The notes under the pieces are model-generated. The model saw nothing but the letters and a program-made list of their open reading frames with translations, searched no databases and had not been told where the DNA came from. The translations under genes and the position numbers were made by a program. A stretch of DNA of 64,000 nt from Drosophila miranda (lineage: Eukaryota; Arthropoda; Insecta; Diptera; Drosophilidae): positions 15,066,001-15,130,000 of the forward strand of contig NC_046677.1 of NCBI RefSeq assembly GCF_003369915.1, read 5' to 3'. Every line of letters starts with the position of its first letter. Position 1 is the stretch's first letter. Shown here piece after piece: positions 42,261-56,600 of this stretch.

Positions 42261-45200
42261 GCAAGACGAAGAAACAAAGCGGGTGGAAGATTTAAAAAAA
42301 AGGCAAACAAAAACCATCACAGAATTCTAACTTCCTGACATTCACGAATCTTCAACATCCCCAAGCGAGCTCTAAGAAAGTAATATATGAAAATGCTTCT
42401 AAATACAGAAAAAAAACTCTATTCTCTTCTCAGAGCTATAGCCAATCTATGATCCATGCAAACAACATAATCTTAATTACAATTCAGCCATTGAAAATTC
42501 TTGGAGGCAGAAATATTTGCTCTCAACCAACAGTTCCCACAAATTCGGGGTGAGGGACCCATCATCGCGATAAGAGCGAACGAAGAAACCCTTTCCCAAT
42601 TGTGGGCAAATATTTGCAGAAGCTCCCTCCGCTCAAAGAAGCTGCTGCACTCGCACTCGCACGTCAAGGAAAGTGCTTGACACGAGATCATATTTCCAAA
42701 GGTAGCTCTCCCACACACACCCTGATATGGGAATCCAAATGAAATCATCGCGAGGGCAACTGCAGCACACATGATTATCTCATGTTCATGTCCACTATCA
42801 CTCGGGAGTTAGTAGGAGGATGGGCATGAGGATGATTACAGCTAAATAGCAGAGGCAGCAACAGTGCCGAGGAATTATGGAAATGGAAAATTCTACGAGG
42901 GTGGTTCCACGCCGAAACCTGATGGAAAACCACTTCGGCCGAAAACCCGATGCGCTGTCGTCGTTGCAACAGCAACAGCAGTTTCTCGGTCGGATTTCTG
43001 TGGTGTTTTTGCGGCTTTGGAGTCGCCTGGCTGCCGGTTTCGGTTTCATTGGTCCGACAAGGCGCGTGCGAAGCGGTTCAGTGGCTCAGCGTTTAAGCGG
43101 TTTCTTATAGCGCTACTAACTAGCTCTAACCAGTCATACGTTCGGTTGGAAAACTCTGGCAAAACGCGAAAAGGTGGCTAATTAATCGCCTTGTTAAACT
43201 GTCCAATAAATAATTGTCATTCCATGCCATAGGGGAAACTGTCAAGCCACACAGTGATTAAGGAGTCTGAGCAAATCTTTATTTTTTGGGACTGCAGCCG
43301 CTGCCTGCACCTGCAAGGCATCCATAAATTGAAAATCAAGATCGTGTTTTCGTGTGTTGCTCAAGCAGAGTCTATGTTTTTTGGTTGAATTATGGCCAGA
43401 GTTTCCTTCTTTGGATTTTTGTTCAATGGACTGATATCTCAATAAAAAGTTGTGAACATTTTTATATGGATAATGTTGATTAAGATTTGTGGATTTGTGG
43501 AAAATGTGAGAGAGAATAATTAGGAATTTATCCAAGTTGAAGAATCTACTACAGAATGGGTGAAGCTTCACTAATTATGGGTATTTTTCAATGAATTGCC
43601 AATTATTTCAATCCAATGCCAGCCGAAATATTTACAGGAAAATACAAAAATATATGGTCCACAGTCCTCCAGAGTTTCTTGGCCATTACATGTTCATGAA
43701 TGCCTCCAACGTTGGGTCCGTGATAATAGTTTGCGTTTGTCCTAGGAAGGAAGACATTATTTTATAGAGAATTTATATTTAGTTTCTGAATGAGCTGACA
43801 CTGACCTTAGTAATGGTGTGCATGCCAAGTCTCTTCAGTGGTGAAGCTATCCAGAGGATCTTACCCGAAATCCTTCTTCAGATGTTCTTGGGCGTCCACC
43901 TAGGACTTTGATCCCCGTCTCTGCTTCTCTAGGGCCTCTATCTTTTACCGGTCCTCTGAAAACTTGAATTCGTAGATTAATGTCGCCCAAAGCTTCCCCT
44001 GATTCTTCACTTTTCCTTGACATTTACTTCCCCTATAAAATCTTTGTTATATCTTAGAGCTTTCAGGAAAATTTGCCACGCCTCGAGTATAATGATGCAG
44101 ACCTTTAGCTAAAATAGATGATTGATTGATGCTGCAAAAATGTTTCAGGGTCCTAATAGAACTGCCCCCAAGGGCGCTTTATTGTTGGTTTGAATATAAT
44201 CAATTTTCTATACAGTGGATCTAAACATGGCAATTTTTTGTACATTTTGTAAAGTAAAACACGTCTCAAAGTGAGTGTATTCTGTTCGTAATTTGTGATT
44301 TATTATTTTTCTTTGTATTTATACTTTGCATCCTCTTCCTTGACCAGAATAGCTTAAGCTTTATTCATTTTCGTTAGGTTCCAATTTATTATCTACTATA
44401 AAAAACCTAGGTAGTCCAAGAAATTATTTCTCCACTTAGAAAACATAAACGGATGCTTAATGCACGTTTAGAAATTTACTACACCGTAAAAATGGCATAC
44501 AAAAATACAATTTTTGGTTAATAAAAATACTTGTGCAATCCATCAATTGAATAATACCGATGTTGATGGTTTTAGAGACCTGTCAGTACACTTGCGAAAA
44601 GCTTATTAAAATGTGAATATATGCATATTTCTCACATACACGCATTCAATCATAAAAACATATAATTATAAAATTGCTTCTAATTACATTAGTGACAGAA
44701 TATTAATTGAAAATTTATGCAAATTTGAAGCGATTCCAACAAGTGGCCAAGTACTCGGATCTCGGATCTGGAAAAACAAACAATAAGATCAATTACGCGA
44801 GTTGAATGTGTTTGCTGATATAGTTTCCATTGTTGGTCGATTCTGGGCAAACATCACGCATACGCCACCTGAACAGAAAGCTGACATTCCTGAACCCTTT
44901 TTCGTGGAAGCGAAACGTGAACCAACCACCAAGAATTCTAAGATCGCACAAAGGCCAAGCACATGCCATATTGTGGATGCTAAAATCGAATTCTTCTTAT
45001 ACCCCGTTATTCTTAGAGTACAAGGGTATGTTGGATTCGCTCAGATATACTATATGCTAAACAAGCAGAAGGAGGCGTGTCCAACATCAGAAACGATCGA
45101 CGAGACGATCTTGCAATGTCTGTCAGTCCGTATGTGGCTTTGGGTCTGTAGAAAAACGCTATATATCATGTCATACACCCCAGAAGATCCCGCGAGAGTA

Positions 45201-47070
45201 TCCAGTCATAATTTATAGAGCTATATGCCTCTAAGCCTTTAACTTCCGATTTACCTAAACTATAAACGATACGGTTTCTTGGCTGGTTTTCTATACATAT
45301 CATTTCCTACTTAGAAAAACACACAAATGATGGGTATCCTATAGTCGGAATATCGAATGTAGCCAATGACAGCAACGACAATGAAGAGACACCAGCGGGG
45401 CAGGGCAATCAGAGGCAGACACAGTCAGGGGCACACAGCGAAGAGCCTCACAGTCGTACTTTGACTTTTGCGTGTGCCGGTCGACGCTTCGTCGGTCGTT
45501 GGTCGTGGTCGTCGGTGGTGGATCGTTAGTCGGATGGTTACCGCCAGTTCTGAATAAATTTTTATGGTCATTTGCCTTTTTCGGCGCAACAGGATGGCAC
45601 GGGACGCACCTTAAAAATGCGCCAAAGTATTCGATGCGCTGCGCTGCGGTTTGGCTTAGTCTTTCTAACCTTTAATTGGAAAAATCGCAGGCATAACTGC
45701 CGCCTGACATGAGACTCTAAAATTGGCAACTCTCCGGCTCTGTGGAGTACGTGGAGTGAGTGGGGACTGAATGGAGTGGAGTGGAGTGGAGTGTTTTGTG
45801 TGTGCAATGCTTAAAGCCTCTTTGTGTCAGTCTTGTGTCATTAGCATCCACAGACTGCACCGTGCTCCGAGTGTGTCAAAAGATTTGAACTTTAAAGTGC
45901 TCAGGTGCTGGAAGTGCTTAGACAGACAGAGAAACAGACGTATAGGCACTCTGACAGTCAGTCAGTTGGTCGGTGGGTCTGTGTCTCTCTGCGTGTACGA
46001 ATTGCTTATCATGTTGTTTGACTTTGAGCCTCTTTTGAATTATGCGTGCTATCTGCCATTGCCATTCCCCGCAGTCTGCCCTTCTGGGCGCGTAATTCAT
46101 GCCACAATTGTCTCTCTTTTGGGTTCTTTTTATCACACCTGCTGTGAATCGCTGGATACTCGTACCACACACACACTCACACTATACTCGTATATCGCAG
46201 AGTTCATAGTGTAGAGTGTAGAGTGTAGAGTGGAGAGGAGTACGACGAGTACACGTACTTCCACTTCCACTTCCACTTTGTTTTGCTCTTTTCATGGCAC
46301 GTCCTCTTCAAGTGTTTGCCTTGGTACTTGCATAGAATTCGTTAGTTATGGTTTACCTCATGGCTCGGTGTATAGTTTTTTGTTTTTGGTCTTTTTTCAA
46401 GTATCAAATTGACTGGCGCTTGCCCTGCTCTCAGACAAAGTTTTTTTATAGGTTGATAGTTTACCTAAGAGAAAAAAGTTTCCCTATTGCTAATCCTACA
46501 ATCTTCTTCTCAGCAGAGTCCTCTCTCTTTTCATGGACAAACTGAAACTCATAGGGCATCAAATGCCTAAAACCCCCGTCCGAAAGGGTATACAGCGACA
46601 ACACTTGAAGTAATTGCAAAAGTCCGTCGCGTCGTCACAAATTATTCTCCCCAAATAATAATTAAACAGAATTCTACCATTTAAAAACCAATTGAGCCGC
46701 CGTCGAAACCGAATCGCTGTGAAATGAATTGGCAAAAAAAGAATAACAATAAGAACAAAACGACGAAACTTGTGGGTGTCTGAGGTTGACCTTAGAATAC
46801 CCATAAAAAGAAACGAAAAATGTGCAAAATAATTCGTAAATAATGGCAACAAATACAAGAGCATTCAAGCATATAATCTCCTGAGCTGGCGCTGGGCCAA
46901 AAATAGAAATCGAATACTATTTAATAACAATATCAATAATATTGTAATCCCAAACACAGAAATCAAATTCAAAGCTCATTTTTAATTGCAATAATCAGGA
47001 ATTCATAGACCCCGCGGCTCTCGTGAATTTCCTACGGCATTAAGTGTATGATAAATTGATAAATTTATAA

Positions 47071-47095
47071 GGGGTTCGGGGGGAGGGTAGTAGGG
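47071..47095 (+). other. G-quadruplex candidate upstream of Ret
   Basis: Four G runs (GGGG, GGGGGG, GGG, GGG) separated by loops of 3, 1 and 5 bases, about 550 bases before the Ret ATG. Confidence 0.5.
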
Positions 47096-47642
47096 TTACG
47101 GGCAATGGCAGTGTGGGCGCCGCTATCAATAAAAAGAATTTTATTAATAATAGAGCAGCCCGAAAAAAAAACAACTGTTGGTGTTGTACTACGGAGTGTC
47201 TTCCACACTTATGGTTCATGTCTTTTTTTCCATTCTATCTTTTTCATATTTTCCTGTTCTGTTTTGCTCACATTTCGCACATTAATTGATAAATGCTGCT
47301 TATCAATTTGTGATCAAAGTAATTAAGTTCGCCCTGGAGTCGTCGTCATTGAAGGAACACTGCAGAAAAAAAACTCAAGACAAACCCAACAAAAAAACCG
47401 CGCTCAAAATGTGTAAATGTGTAACGTGTGGACGGAGTGCTGCTCTAAACAACATAATTGTCAATGGAATAAGCAATTAAATGAACAAAGAACCAACAAA
47501 TAAACAGCAAACAATTTGCTGAGTGCCTGGGTACGCAGCAACATCAAAAAAACAGCAAGAACTCCACTCACAGCAGGAGCAACAAGAACAGCCACAACAA
47601 AAGATAAGCATCAGCTGATCTAATCTGAGAGAATCTTCAAAG

Positions 47643-50600
47643 ATGGCGAACAAATGGCTTGCCGTTAGCTGGGCCATCGTTCTCTCTCTGCTGATAAGTG
47701 TCATACTGCAGCGGCACACCTGTTTGGGTAAGTGTGTAACCCAAAATATAATGGTTTTTATGTTTTGTAATTGTTATACAAATGTTTGATCAAATGGTAA
47801 TTTAAATAGCTTGGGGGATTTTAGATATGGGTTTTGAGGTAGCTGATGAATAGAGAATTTACTTGATAAGATTTGGAGTACTATAAAATATTATAGTGAG
47901 GAAATACTGTTCCATAATGAGAGACAATTACTAATTTGTAAAGAAATTCGTCTAACACCTGCATCTATAATTTTTTGATCCTTAAAAATTAAGACTAAAT
48001 TTTAAGACAGTTAAGAGAAGGATAGTCCCATATTTAAGAATATAAGCAAAAAGAATATTCTATATACTATAGAACAACAATAATAGCTCCCAAAATACCC
48101 AATTTTTTGTCCGCAAGTTTCCACTTGTACAAAAATTATGTATATAACATACAAATTTGAAGAAACTTTAGCTATTGAGGTTTGTATTTAAATAAGGATT
48201 TAAAAAAAGTTCTCCTTATTGGAAAAAAAAAAAATTTTAGAAAGGAAATGTTTTTAATTAGACGAATTTAGGTGTGCTTTTTCGTATGAATTGCTTTTGA
48301 TGTTCGATACGTGTTAGGCTTACAAATGGTTTCGGCCTGCTACGAAGAATGCTAAGAGATAAATTCTAGCTTACTTACAATTCAATTATTTCTATGAGAA
48401 TGGCTAATCTATTAAGTCATTAAGAGCAGTCATCAAAATGTGTTAAGCTGGTAAATTAGGAATACATGTGTACATAAATAAATATTTATTTTATTTATTA
48501 TATACATATAAACTCAGTCAGGGTCGATTTGTAAAACAATGGCATTGCAATACGACTCGCAAAAATGGGTTTTCATCAGATAACAGACGAGTTTTTGTGA
48601 TGTTTTGTATTGTAGATCTTTGCTCGAGATAAACCATCGGGTCTGTCTAACAATGTTGTACAAACACCTGTATGTTGGCGACTTTATTAGATGGAGTATT
48701 TGCTGTTCAGAGATCTTCGATACTTACAAAGATAATACCTATTGAGAGTTTCGTCTTAATCCATTAAAACATTGAGAAATATTGGTAAAATATTGCGGTA
48801 TTTTATGAAGTCAGAATAAACAGAAGATTCAATGCAATCAAAGTATCTGGTTTGTATTTTCTTATCTTCTTACTCGAGTTGTTCAAATAAACCCGAAGTG
48901 TCTCATATTCCAATAGTGCCTATACTTTTCCCAGTTGTATTGTGTTTGCTTTGTAGAACATTCATTGTTAATTGCTTGGGACATTTAACCTGCTGCTCAT
49001 CTAATCGACTTATCATAGCCATTAGGTAAACATTAACCCCTCTACTGGGCCTGGGCAAATAAAGAGCTCATAAAAGGCAATTACACTAATTTGCATCGAG
49101 TGGCAGTGAACAAATCTCACAGATAACTTAAACTCAAACAGTCCGTGGACGCACCGTGGGAATGCAGCCGAAGATATGGGGACCGTTTATGACCTCAACA
49201 TAAAGGGGGATAGCGTTCGGTTCTGTTCTTTTATGTGGTTTATGATGCACTGCTTAGGGTTTAATTATATGCCCAAGCTTTCGTTCTATGAGGGCAGCTC
49301 TATCACAGGTGTGAACTGACGTTTGACTTCGCAGACAGCTTTGACATAGCCGTAAGCGATACGTATGTATGTATGTGGAGGTGGGGATGGCTGACGGACC
49401 GGGCCTGACTGACGGTGATGGACTGGACTGGCCCCTGGGGGCGCTACATCAAACCGGAGTATGACGGGCAAGGCTAGTGAGACAGCACACGCCCAAAAAA
49501 TTATTTCATCACGCAGGCGAAGACATATCAAATTTTATACCCACTGTCCATACGTTTTTTTTGGGGGTTGACCACAGCTGACACGCGGCGAGAGAGAGAC
49601 TCTGTTCTTCTCTGCACTTTGTCTCTGTCAAGTTGAATGCACTGTATGCATGGTGGCGACGGGGACTCCTTCATCAGTCGGACAGCCAGTCCATTCTGTC
49701 CAGTCTGTCTGTGAGTCTTTCAGTCAGGTTAAAGGTGTCGAAATGCCTGCCAGCTGTCGCTGTCGCTATCGCTGGAGCTGTACCCTCGCGGAACTCTTAT
49801 GAATTCATGTGCAATCAATTAAGTCAATAGGTGTGTGCCCCTGTTCGTTTCGTTTTATTGTGCTCCGAAGTTTGCTTCCAATTTTTGCTCACTCTGCGAG
49901 TCATTTAAGTGGTTCGCAGGTCGGGGCTCCGCCAGGGGCTCTTTCATGACTTCAATTAAACTATTTGATGTAATAACTGTCTTTAAGTTTCAGCTGCTCA
50001 AAAGCACAAAACTTGTCTTACGAAAAAAATTCAATTGAATTTATAAATAGATTCTTGAAAGTATTTTAGAATCAGACCCAAGTTTTTTGTGTACCCTCTA
50101 AAAGCACAAATGAATTCTAAATCCTTCATGAACTTACATTTGAGAACTCTTAACTAAAGTAAAAAATCCATAGGGGTAGAACTCTTTACTACCTTAAATG
50201 TCTTGTATTCTCAGTTCTCCTTCCCATTAATATCTGTTTAAAATTTATGAAAAATCTCAAATTACCTCACGTTCCACTAAAATTTTGCAAATTATTTGTT
50301 ATTTTAGTCACAGAAAGATATTGTTCTTAGATTTACGAGCGATCTTGACACATTTATCAGACACTCAAGGCTGTTCTGTTTGTTCGTTTTGTTGTCTTGT
50401 CTTACAGTTTTGCATAAAAATAATAACGAAACGAAAATCGAATAAACGAAAACCCATTTGCAGTTATGAGATCTGTCTGCCACTGTGTGTCCGCACCCAG
50501 ATCCAAGGAATGAATCGACTCTTTTTCTACGACAGAATTCCACTCAATAATGCATTCCCATTCAGTTGTGCCCTACCTCCTACTCTCCTACTCCTCCTTC

Positions 50601-53600
50601 GAGTGGGTGTCTGCAAATCTGCATTCATTTATTCGATTTCTCTCTTTATTGGCTCGCTTTCCTGTGGGATGCAAATACAGTACAGTGCTTGACATGCGTA
50701 TAGCTCTTAGCTTGAATAATTGTGGGTTCTATTAATTAGCATACATTTAAAGAGCCCAAAACTAGCGTTGACTTTGACTAATGTGCCCCATGGTGACAGG
50801 AGCAATTAGAGTGGCCGCCCATCGATCACCCCCAGAGGGTCACAATTTTCTGTGTGTTTGTGTGTGTGTCACAGTTTCTTGTACGCGGGTGTCTGAGGGG
50901 TTTTTTTTTTGTGAATCCCATAGACAAAGTCTTTCAAGTTATTTTCTGAAGTTTTAGTGGGTTTGGCGGCTTCTTGTCTGCATTTATTCTGCAATTTCCC
51001 TTTTTTTTTCTTCTAGCTTCTATCTGCTATCTGTGCTTTTCTTTGTGGCAGACTGAAAAAGGAAAACTTTAAAGCCAAAACTACAGCTAAATCAATAAAA
51101 ACAAATTGCTTTTGTTGAGCATTACCCTGTATTTAGATAGAATAGATGAGGAAAGGGTCCCTAAGGTTAATAATAATAATCCAAATCATGTAATAAACTA
51201 GCAAATGATAGTTTCTTTGAAATAGGAACATTTTGTGAAAGACCTTAGTGGTAATTATATGCATAAAATGTATTTGAGAAATATCTAATGTGCACATCTT
51301 CTGAATATAATAAATAAAAAATAAATAATTTCCTGGGACTCCATTTTTTATTGGCAGAGTATACAATCTTCGCTAATTACAACCTCCACTCTCCATACAT
51401 ATGAATCCATGTACATGGACATTTTTCTTCTCTAGCTTTTTATTCAATTTGCTTTGGCTCTGTCAGCGACTACATTTCAGGGACAGTACCCCGGACAGGA
51501 AAAAAACATTCAAAGACACTTCCACAGACAACTGCCATCGAGTGAAAGTGGAGAAGGAAAACGGAACGAATTTAATAATGCGAATCCACTGCAGCCAGAC
51601 AATACCCGCCAAAGATTGGCCAATGCCAGCTGCAGCAACAGCAGTCAGTGCCAAGCCAAATACGAGTGGAAACCAAGTCTGGCATACTAGACGTATGAGT
51701 AATGAAAAAAACAATGCAACAGACACTGTGGCAAGAATGGGGCAGGAAAAATTACAGGAAAAACTAAAACCCTGACAAAGACAAAGTTTTTCATTACGCA
51801 GCAGCAGCAGACAAAACATAATGCGAGACGGATGCTGTGGAACACTGAATTTGCCACACACAAAATGAGTCACGCGAAAACACCCAAACAAAAACAGTGA
51901 ACTCTGTACACAGTTAAAGGCGGGCCTATAACTACATATATGTATGTTAAACATATCGAAATTATGATATTATTATGATTTTATGATACGAAAAGATATG
52001 GACAAAACAACTGCCATATACGCTCCGGCAGACGCCGCTAATATTATACGACTCGACAAAGAGTGCGTGCGAGAGAGACAGAAAACGTGTCTGAACATTT
52101 CATTGTATAATTATTATTTTGGATTCATATTGTATATTTATTCAATAAAAATCAAGAATAATAATTATAATAATAACTAATCATTAAAAATCAAAAATAA
52201 TAATTATTTAATAAAATTCAAGAATAATAAGTATACAATAAAAATCAAGAATAATAATTATACAATACAAAATCAAGAATTTTTATTGTATAATTATTAT
52301 AATAATTATTATTCTTGATTTTTATTGAATAGCTATTATTTTTGGATCAAAAAATTTATTATGTAATTATTATTTTTGATTTTTATTGTATGATTATTAT
52401 TCTTGATTTTTATTGAATAATTATTATTTTAGATTTTTTTTTGTTTTTGCTAAAAATAAAACTCAAAAAATTTAAAAAAAGAGGGTGAACGAAAGTGTGG
52501 AGTGTGGATACCAAATTTGGTTACTCTAGCCTTAATAGACGCTGAGAAACTAAATTGTCAAGGTTTGATATCACAGGAGTGTGGATACCAAATTTGGTTG
52601 CTCTAGCTCTTATAGTCTTTGAGCACTAGCCGCTTATAGGGACGGACAGACGGACAGACAGACAGGGCTCGATCGACTCGGCTATTGATGGACGTTACAC
52701 ACATCCATTTTCACCACAAATTTAATAAACCCCTATACTCATTTTGAGTATCGAGTATAAAAACCTGCCTGCATATTAAAGGCGGAAAGAGTAGAGATAT
52801 TTATAATAGAGCCCTGCTTGAATCCGTAGTATTCATAAAATCACAGCTATACTCATGTCACAAAAGGAATCCTTCCTTCAGAAAAACCCAATGTTAATGC
52901 TGAGATGCTGTTCCTAACTGACCAAACCAACGAAATACCGAATCCTACCGAGTACAAATGGTTGCCTCTAAAGTATATGACTCGACTCGACTCTTGATCC
53001 TTAGCATGAAAACTATATGGTTTAAGTATTTAGTTGGAAACGCCTGCCACTATTCCACCCATCCTTGTACCCCACGATTACCGGATATAAAAACAGGGCA
53101 ATAAACTCTGTTGGAAGGATGGCAGCAGAGTAACCAAGAGTAACCAGGATCAGGTGGGGGTACGAGGCAGGAAGCCAACAGGCAAACAACTGTCGACCTA
53201 ATTCGATGCAAAGTCAATTAATTCGGGCAGATTAATTAGTTTATTCGAAACTAGTTGACATTCCGTCCACACCGGGCTCGGCCGCACCTCATTTAGTAGA
53301 GTCTCAGTTACAGTTCTACGCTGGGCATTACCTTTACCGTTCGTTTGGCAGGCCATCCAAGTTCAGGTACAGGTACAGGCCGAACTAATGGCCGTTGTCA
53401 TGGCCCTCGTCCCGTCTCATCAATTGTTGACAATGCTGTCATTAACGCGACCAAAGGCGTCCAGGTCCAATCACCCCCCAGTGGAGTCTACCTCCCGCTC
53501 CGGGATCATCCGGCTTGTCCGCCTCCTATGTTGTCCGTCTCCCTTTTCGAGCCATGTTTTATCAACTGTCGGTTCGAGTTTTTAATGCGCCATTCGCTCG

Positions 53601-56600
53601 CTTTTTAATTGTCCTCCTGATAGATAACCTAATAGTCGTAGTCCTTCCCTGTTTACGTCCTTTTCGCTCTGTGGTCTCTCGCTCTCCTTCTGTTTTACGG
53701 TTGTTGACTTTTGGTCAGGGTTTTTTCTGGGTGAGTCTCTCTTTTTTTAGCACCATTTTCCGCCCACTTGCCGCTGGGAACCTGGACCCTGGGGACTGGA
53801 TGAGGTCAAGTTGAGCTCACATTGAGAACTGATTGGGAGAAATCGTTGGGAAGTTGTGGCTTTTAAAGCTGTTTAAGGGTATTTAATGCTGGATTAAAAC
53901 TTTTCAGTTATGCTGAAGATTAAATGATAATGGGGACACCCTCAAGGAAAGGCACTTGGAGAGAGAGTATGCTTTTAATTTATAACCCAAGAACTGGGTC
54001 CAAAAGCATATTATTAATTGGTTTTTTGATAGATTAATATTTACAGATAGATTCTAAAAGAATTCTTTGGGATTGCACGAAATATTATCTCTTTTATATT
54101 CATTCAATATATTCAAGGACTTAAACGACAAGGTGGTTTCAAACGCGAACTAAAACGCGGCAAGGGCCGCGGCTCTACTTTTATAACCGGTACTCATTAC
54201 AAATACAATGAAATACACTTGAAACAGTGTGATATCATAGGAGTCTGGATACAAAATTTGGTTACTTTAGCTCTTAAAGTCTCTGAGATCTAGGCGCTCA
54301 TCAAGACACACAGACAAGGCTATATCGACTCAGCTATTGATCCTGATCAGGAATATATTTAAATAAGCTAACGGGACGGAAAAGCTTCCATCAGGGTGTT
54401 ACACGCACATAAAATATACCTAAGCTCTTCGAGTATCGGGTATCAAAAATTATTAGCAGCATTTCTAATTAAAATGTTCACCATGCGCTTTTTTGTAAGC
54501 ACCTAATGTTTTCCCAAAACATCAGACGAAATCCTTAGAAAGAAATTGGGGAGAAGATATTATATTTTTCGTTCATGAGCTTCCGATTCCGCACAATCTC
54601 TGATCGGTTCTTTGGATAAGTTCTCTGTCACCAAACCTGTCTAAAATTTCAATCATCTCCCTCTTATTGCTATATCCTTAACCAACCTCTATGCTCCGTT
54701 CTTTGGTTTGGAAACTTCTTTTGGTAATGGTAATCACGATTGCCCCCCACCAAAGTACCAAGTATGCCTCACACCTCATAGAGGGGGAAGTGCAAACAGA
54801 GGAATAAATAAAAGTGCCGCTAATTGGATGGCCATAAGCCAACGCTAAAGCCAAAGCCACCGCCACCAGCGGCCGCACTAAATGCCTGTCATAATTATGG
54901 GAAGGCTTTCGAGAGGTAAATCAAATAGACGGACCCCGCCACAATCCCCAACCATTCTATACATAGCGGGGGTAGTGGGCGCTGTGCCTGCTCTGACTTA
55001 ACAACGATGTGGGGGAAATGTGGTCTCCGGGAAACACACACACACATATTATAAATAATATAAAATGTGTTCATTACAATTGTTGACGTTCAGGCATGCG
55101 AAAAATGCTGATAAAATATGTAGATGAAGCCGGGGGGAGTCGGAGTACACGAGCGCGCATTTATAATGACATTTTAAATGCTTCCAACGAGCGTGTCCTT
55201 GGCGCCCGCCTAAAAGGGGACACCACCCGAGCAAGAAAGGACTCACCCACACAAATACTCGTATTATATATATTAATGCTGTCAGCGTTTTTAATGAAAT
55301 ACGCGTATGTGGAGGGGACAGAGAAAAGGGTGCGTGAAGGGCGATGGGGGAAGAGTGAGGAGTCCCTAACAGGATTATGCGGCCATCCCATTCCATCGAT
55401 CCCTGGCCAAATGGCGGCGCCAGTCCTGTTTATGTGGCGCTGCGAACCGTTTTGCCGATGATTAAGTACCAAGTGCTTCACTTTACAAGGAATCCCAGTG
55501 AGTAGAAAGGAATTGGATGATGATGCTTGTGCACACTAATCAAGATCTTTCAAGGATAAGTAGGAAATATTGCTTAAACGAATTATGAGCGGATTGAGGA
55601 AGCCCCAAAGGAGGCAGAATTCATTTTGGAAAGTTATTAAAGTTTCAGAAATATGTTTAAAGTGGATTTAAGACAAATTCAAAGAATTTGTCCAACAAAA
55701 ATCATTTAATGATTCATATAATTAACAGATCAGATAACAAAAATGAGAACATGTATGGGTACGTGTATATCAAATGTGAATATGATTGTTGATCAATCAA
55801 TTCCTATTCTACACACCCAATAAATCTGTGAAATTTCCATGGCAAGCGTTCAACTGTTTACTCTGTATATTATGCTGTTCGACCAACCCATACCCCATCC
55901 CCCATCCTGTTCGAACCATAACATTACAAGAACTAGGACTCCCTTTCCCCCACACTTATGTTGTTCCGAATTCTGTGGCATAAAATTGGGCGTTGAAGAG
56001 GCACAAATTTGTAACCAATTATACTTGGGGTGCTATTGTGTGTATTTTTTTCCGGGCCCGAAATAAAGCGTTATCGTTATCACAAAATCAATACGCAACT
56101 TGATGACGCCGACACTTCCATTCGAGGAATAGGAAGAGGATAGAGGAACAGAGCAAAGGGCCGGAGGGCCAGAGGGCCAGAAGGAGGAGGTCTGATAACC
56201 CATATGCTAATAACTAATATCTGTATTATATTTATTTATTATAACGCTTGTATTGGACTCGCAGTGGACTCGTATGCAAACACACGACCGCAAAACAGCC
56301 AGCGACAACAATCGTGTGACATTAGGAGAGAAATCTTATCATATTACGCATACGCCCTGTCCTGTTCGATTTGGTAGATAGGTTAGACCAGGGGTGGGGG
56401 TAGGGGGGTGGGTTCTCCACCTCTATTGAGGTCACAGCCGGCTTATTAAACCAAATAATTTGAATGGATTTGATGACGAGTGTCTGGGTCTGTCTCCTGC
56501 ACTGATGCCAACCCCCAGGAAAATAAATAATTTTATTTTAGTGGTGGGAACCCTCTTCCACTGAGTGGGTCAATTGTGGACCAACCACTTGTGGACGGAC

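Larger units (their letters stand above)
41709..47642. other. Gene-poor spacer upstream of Ret
   Basis: Almost 6 kb with no convincing gene. It contains a probable Helitron fragment (42122-42260), simple repeats (TGGAG)n near 45768-45795, (GTGTAGA)n near 46207-46235 and (TTCCAC)n near 46259-46277, and a G-quadruplex candidate near 47071. The last 250 bases are probably the Ret 5' untranslated region. Confidence 0.45.

Noticed and set aside
45771-46214. 147-codon frame upstream of Ret
   Set aside because: Runs through simple repeats and has a composition typical of low-complexity DNA.
51401-51775. 124-codon frame in Ret intron 1
   Set aside because: The first part looks like a signal peptide only because of a T-rich tract. 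No family match, no good codon bias and no splice context.
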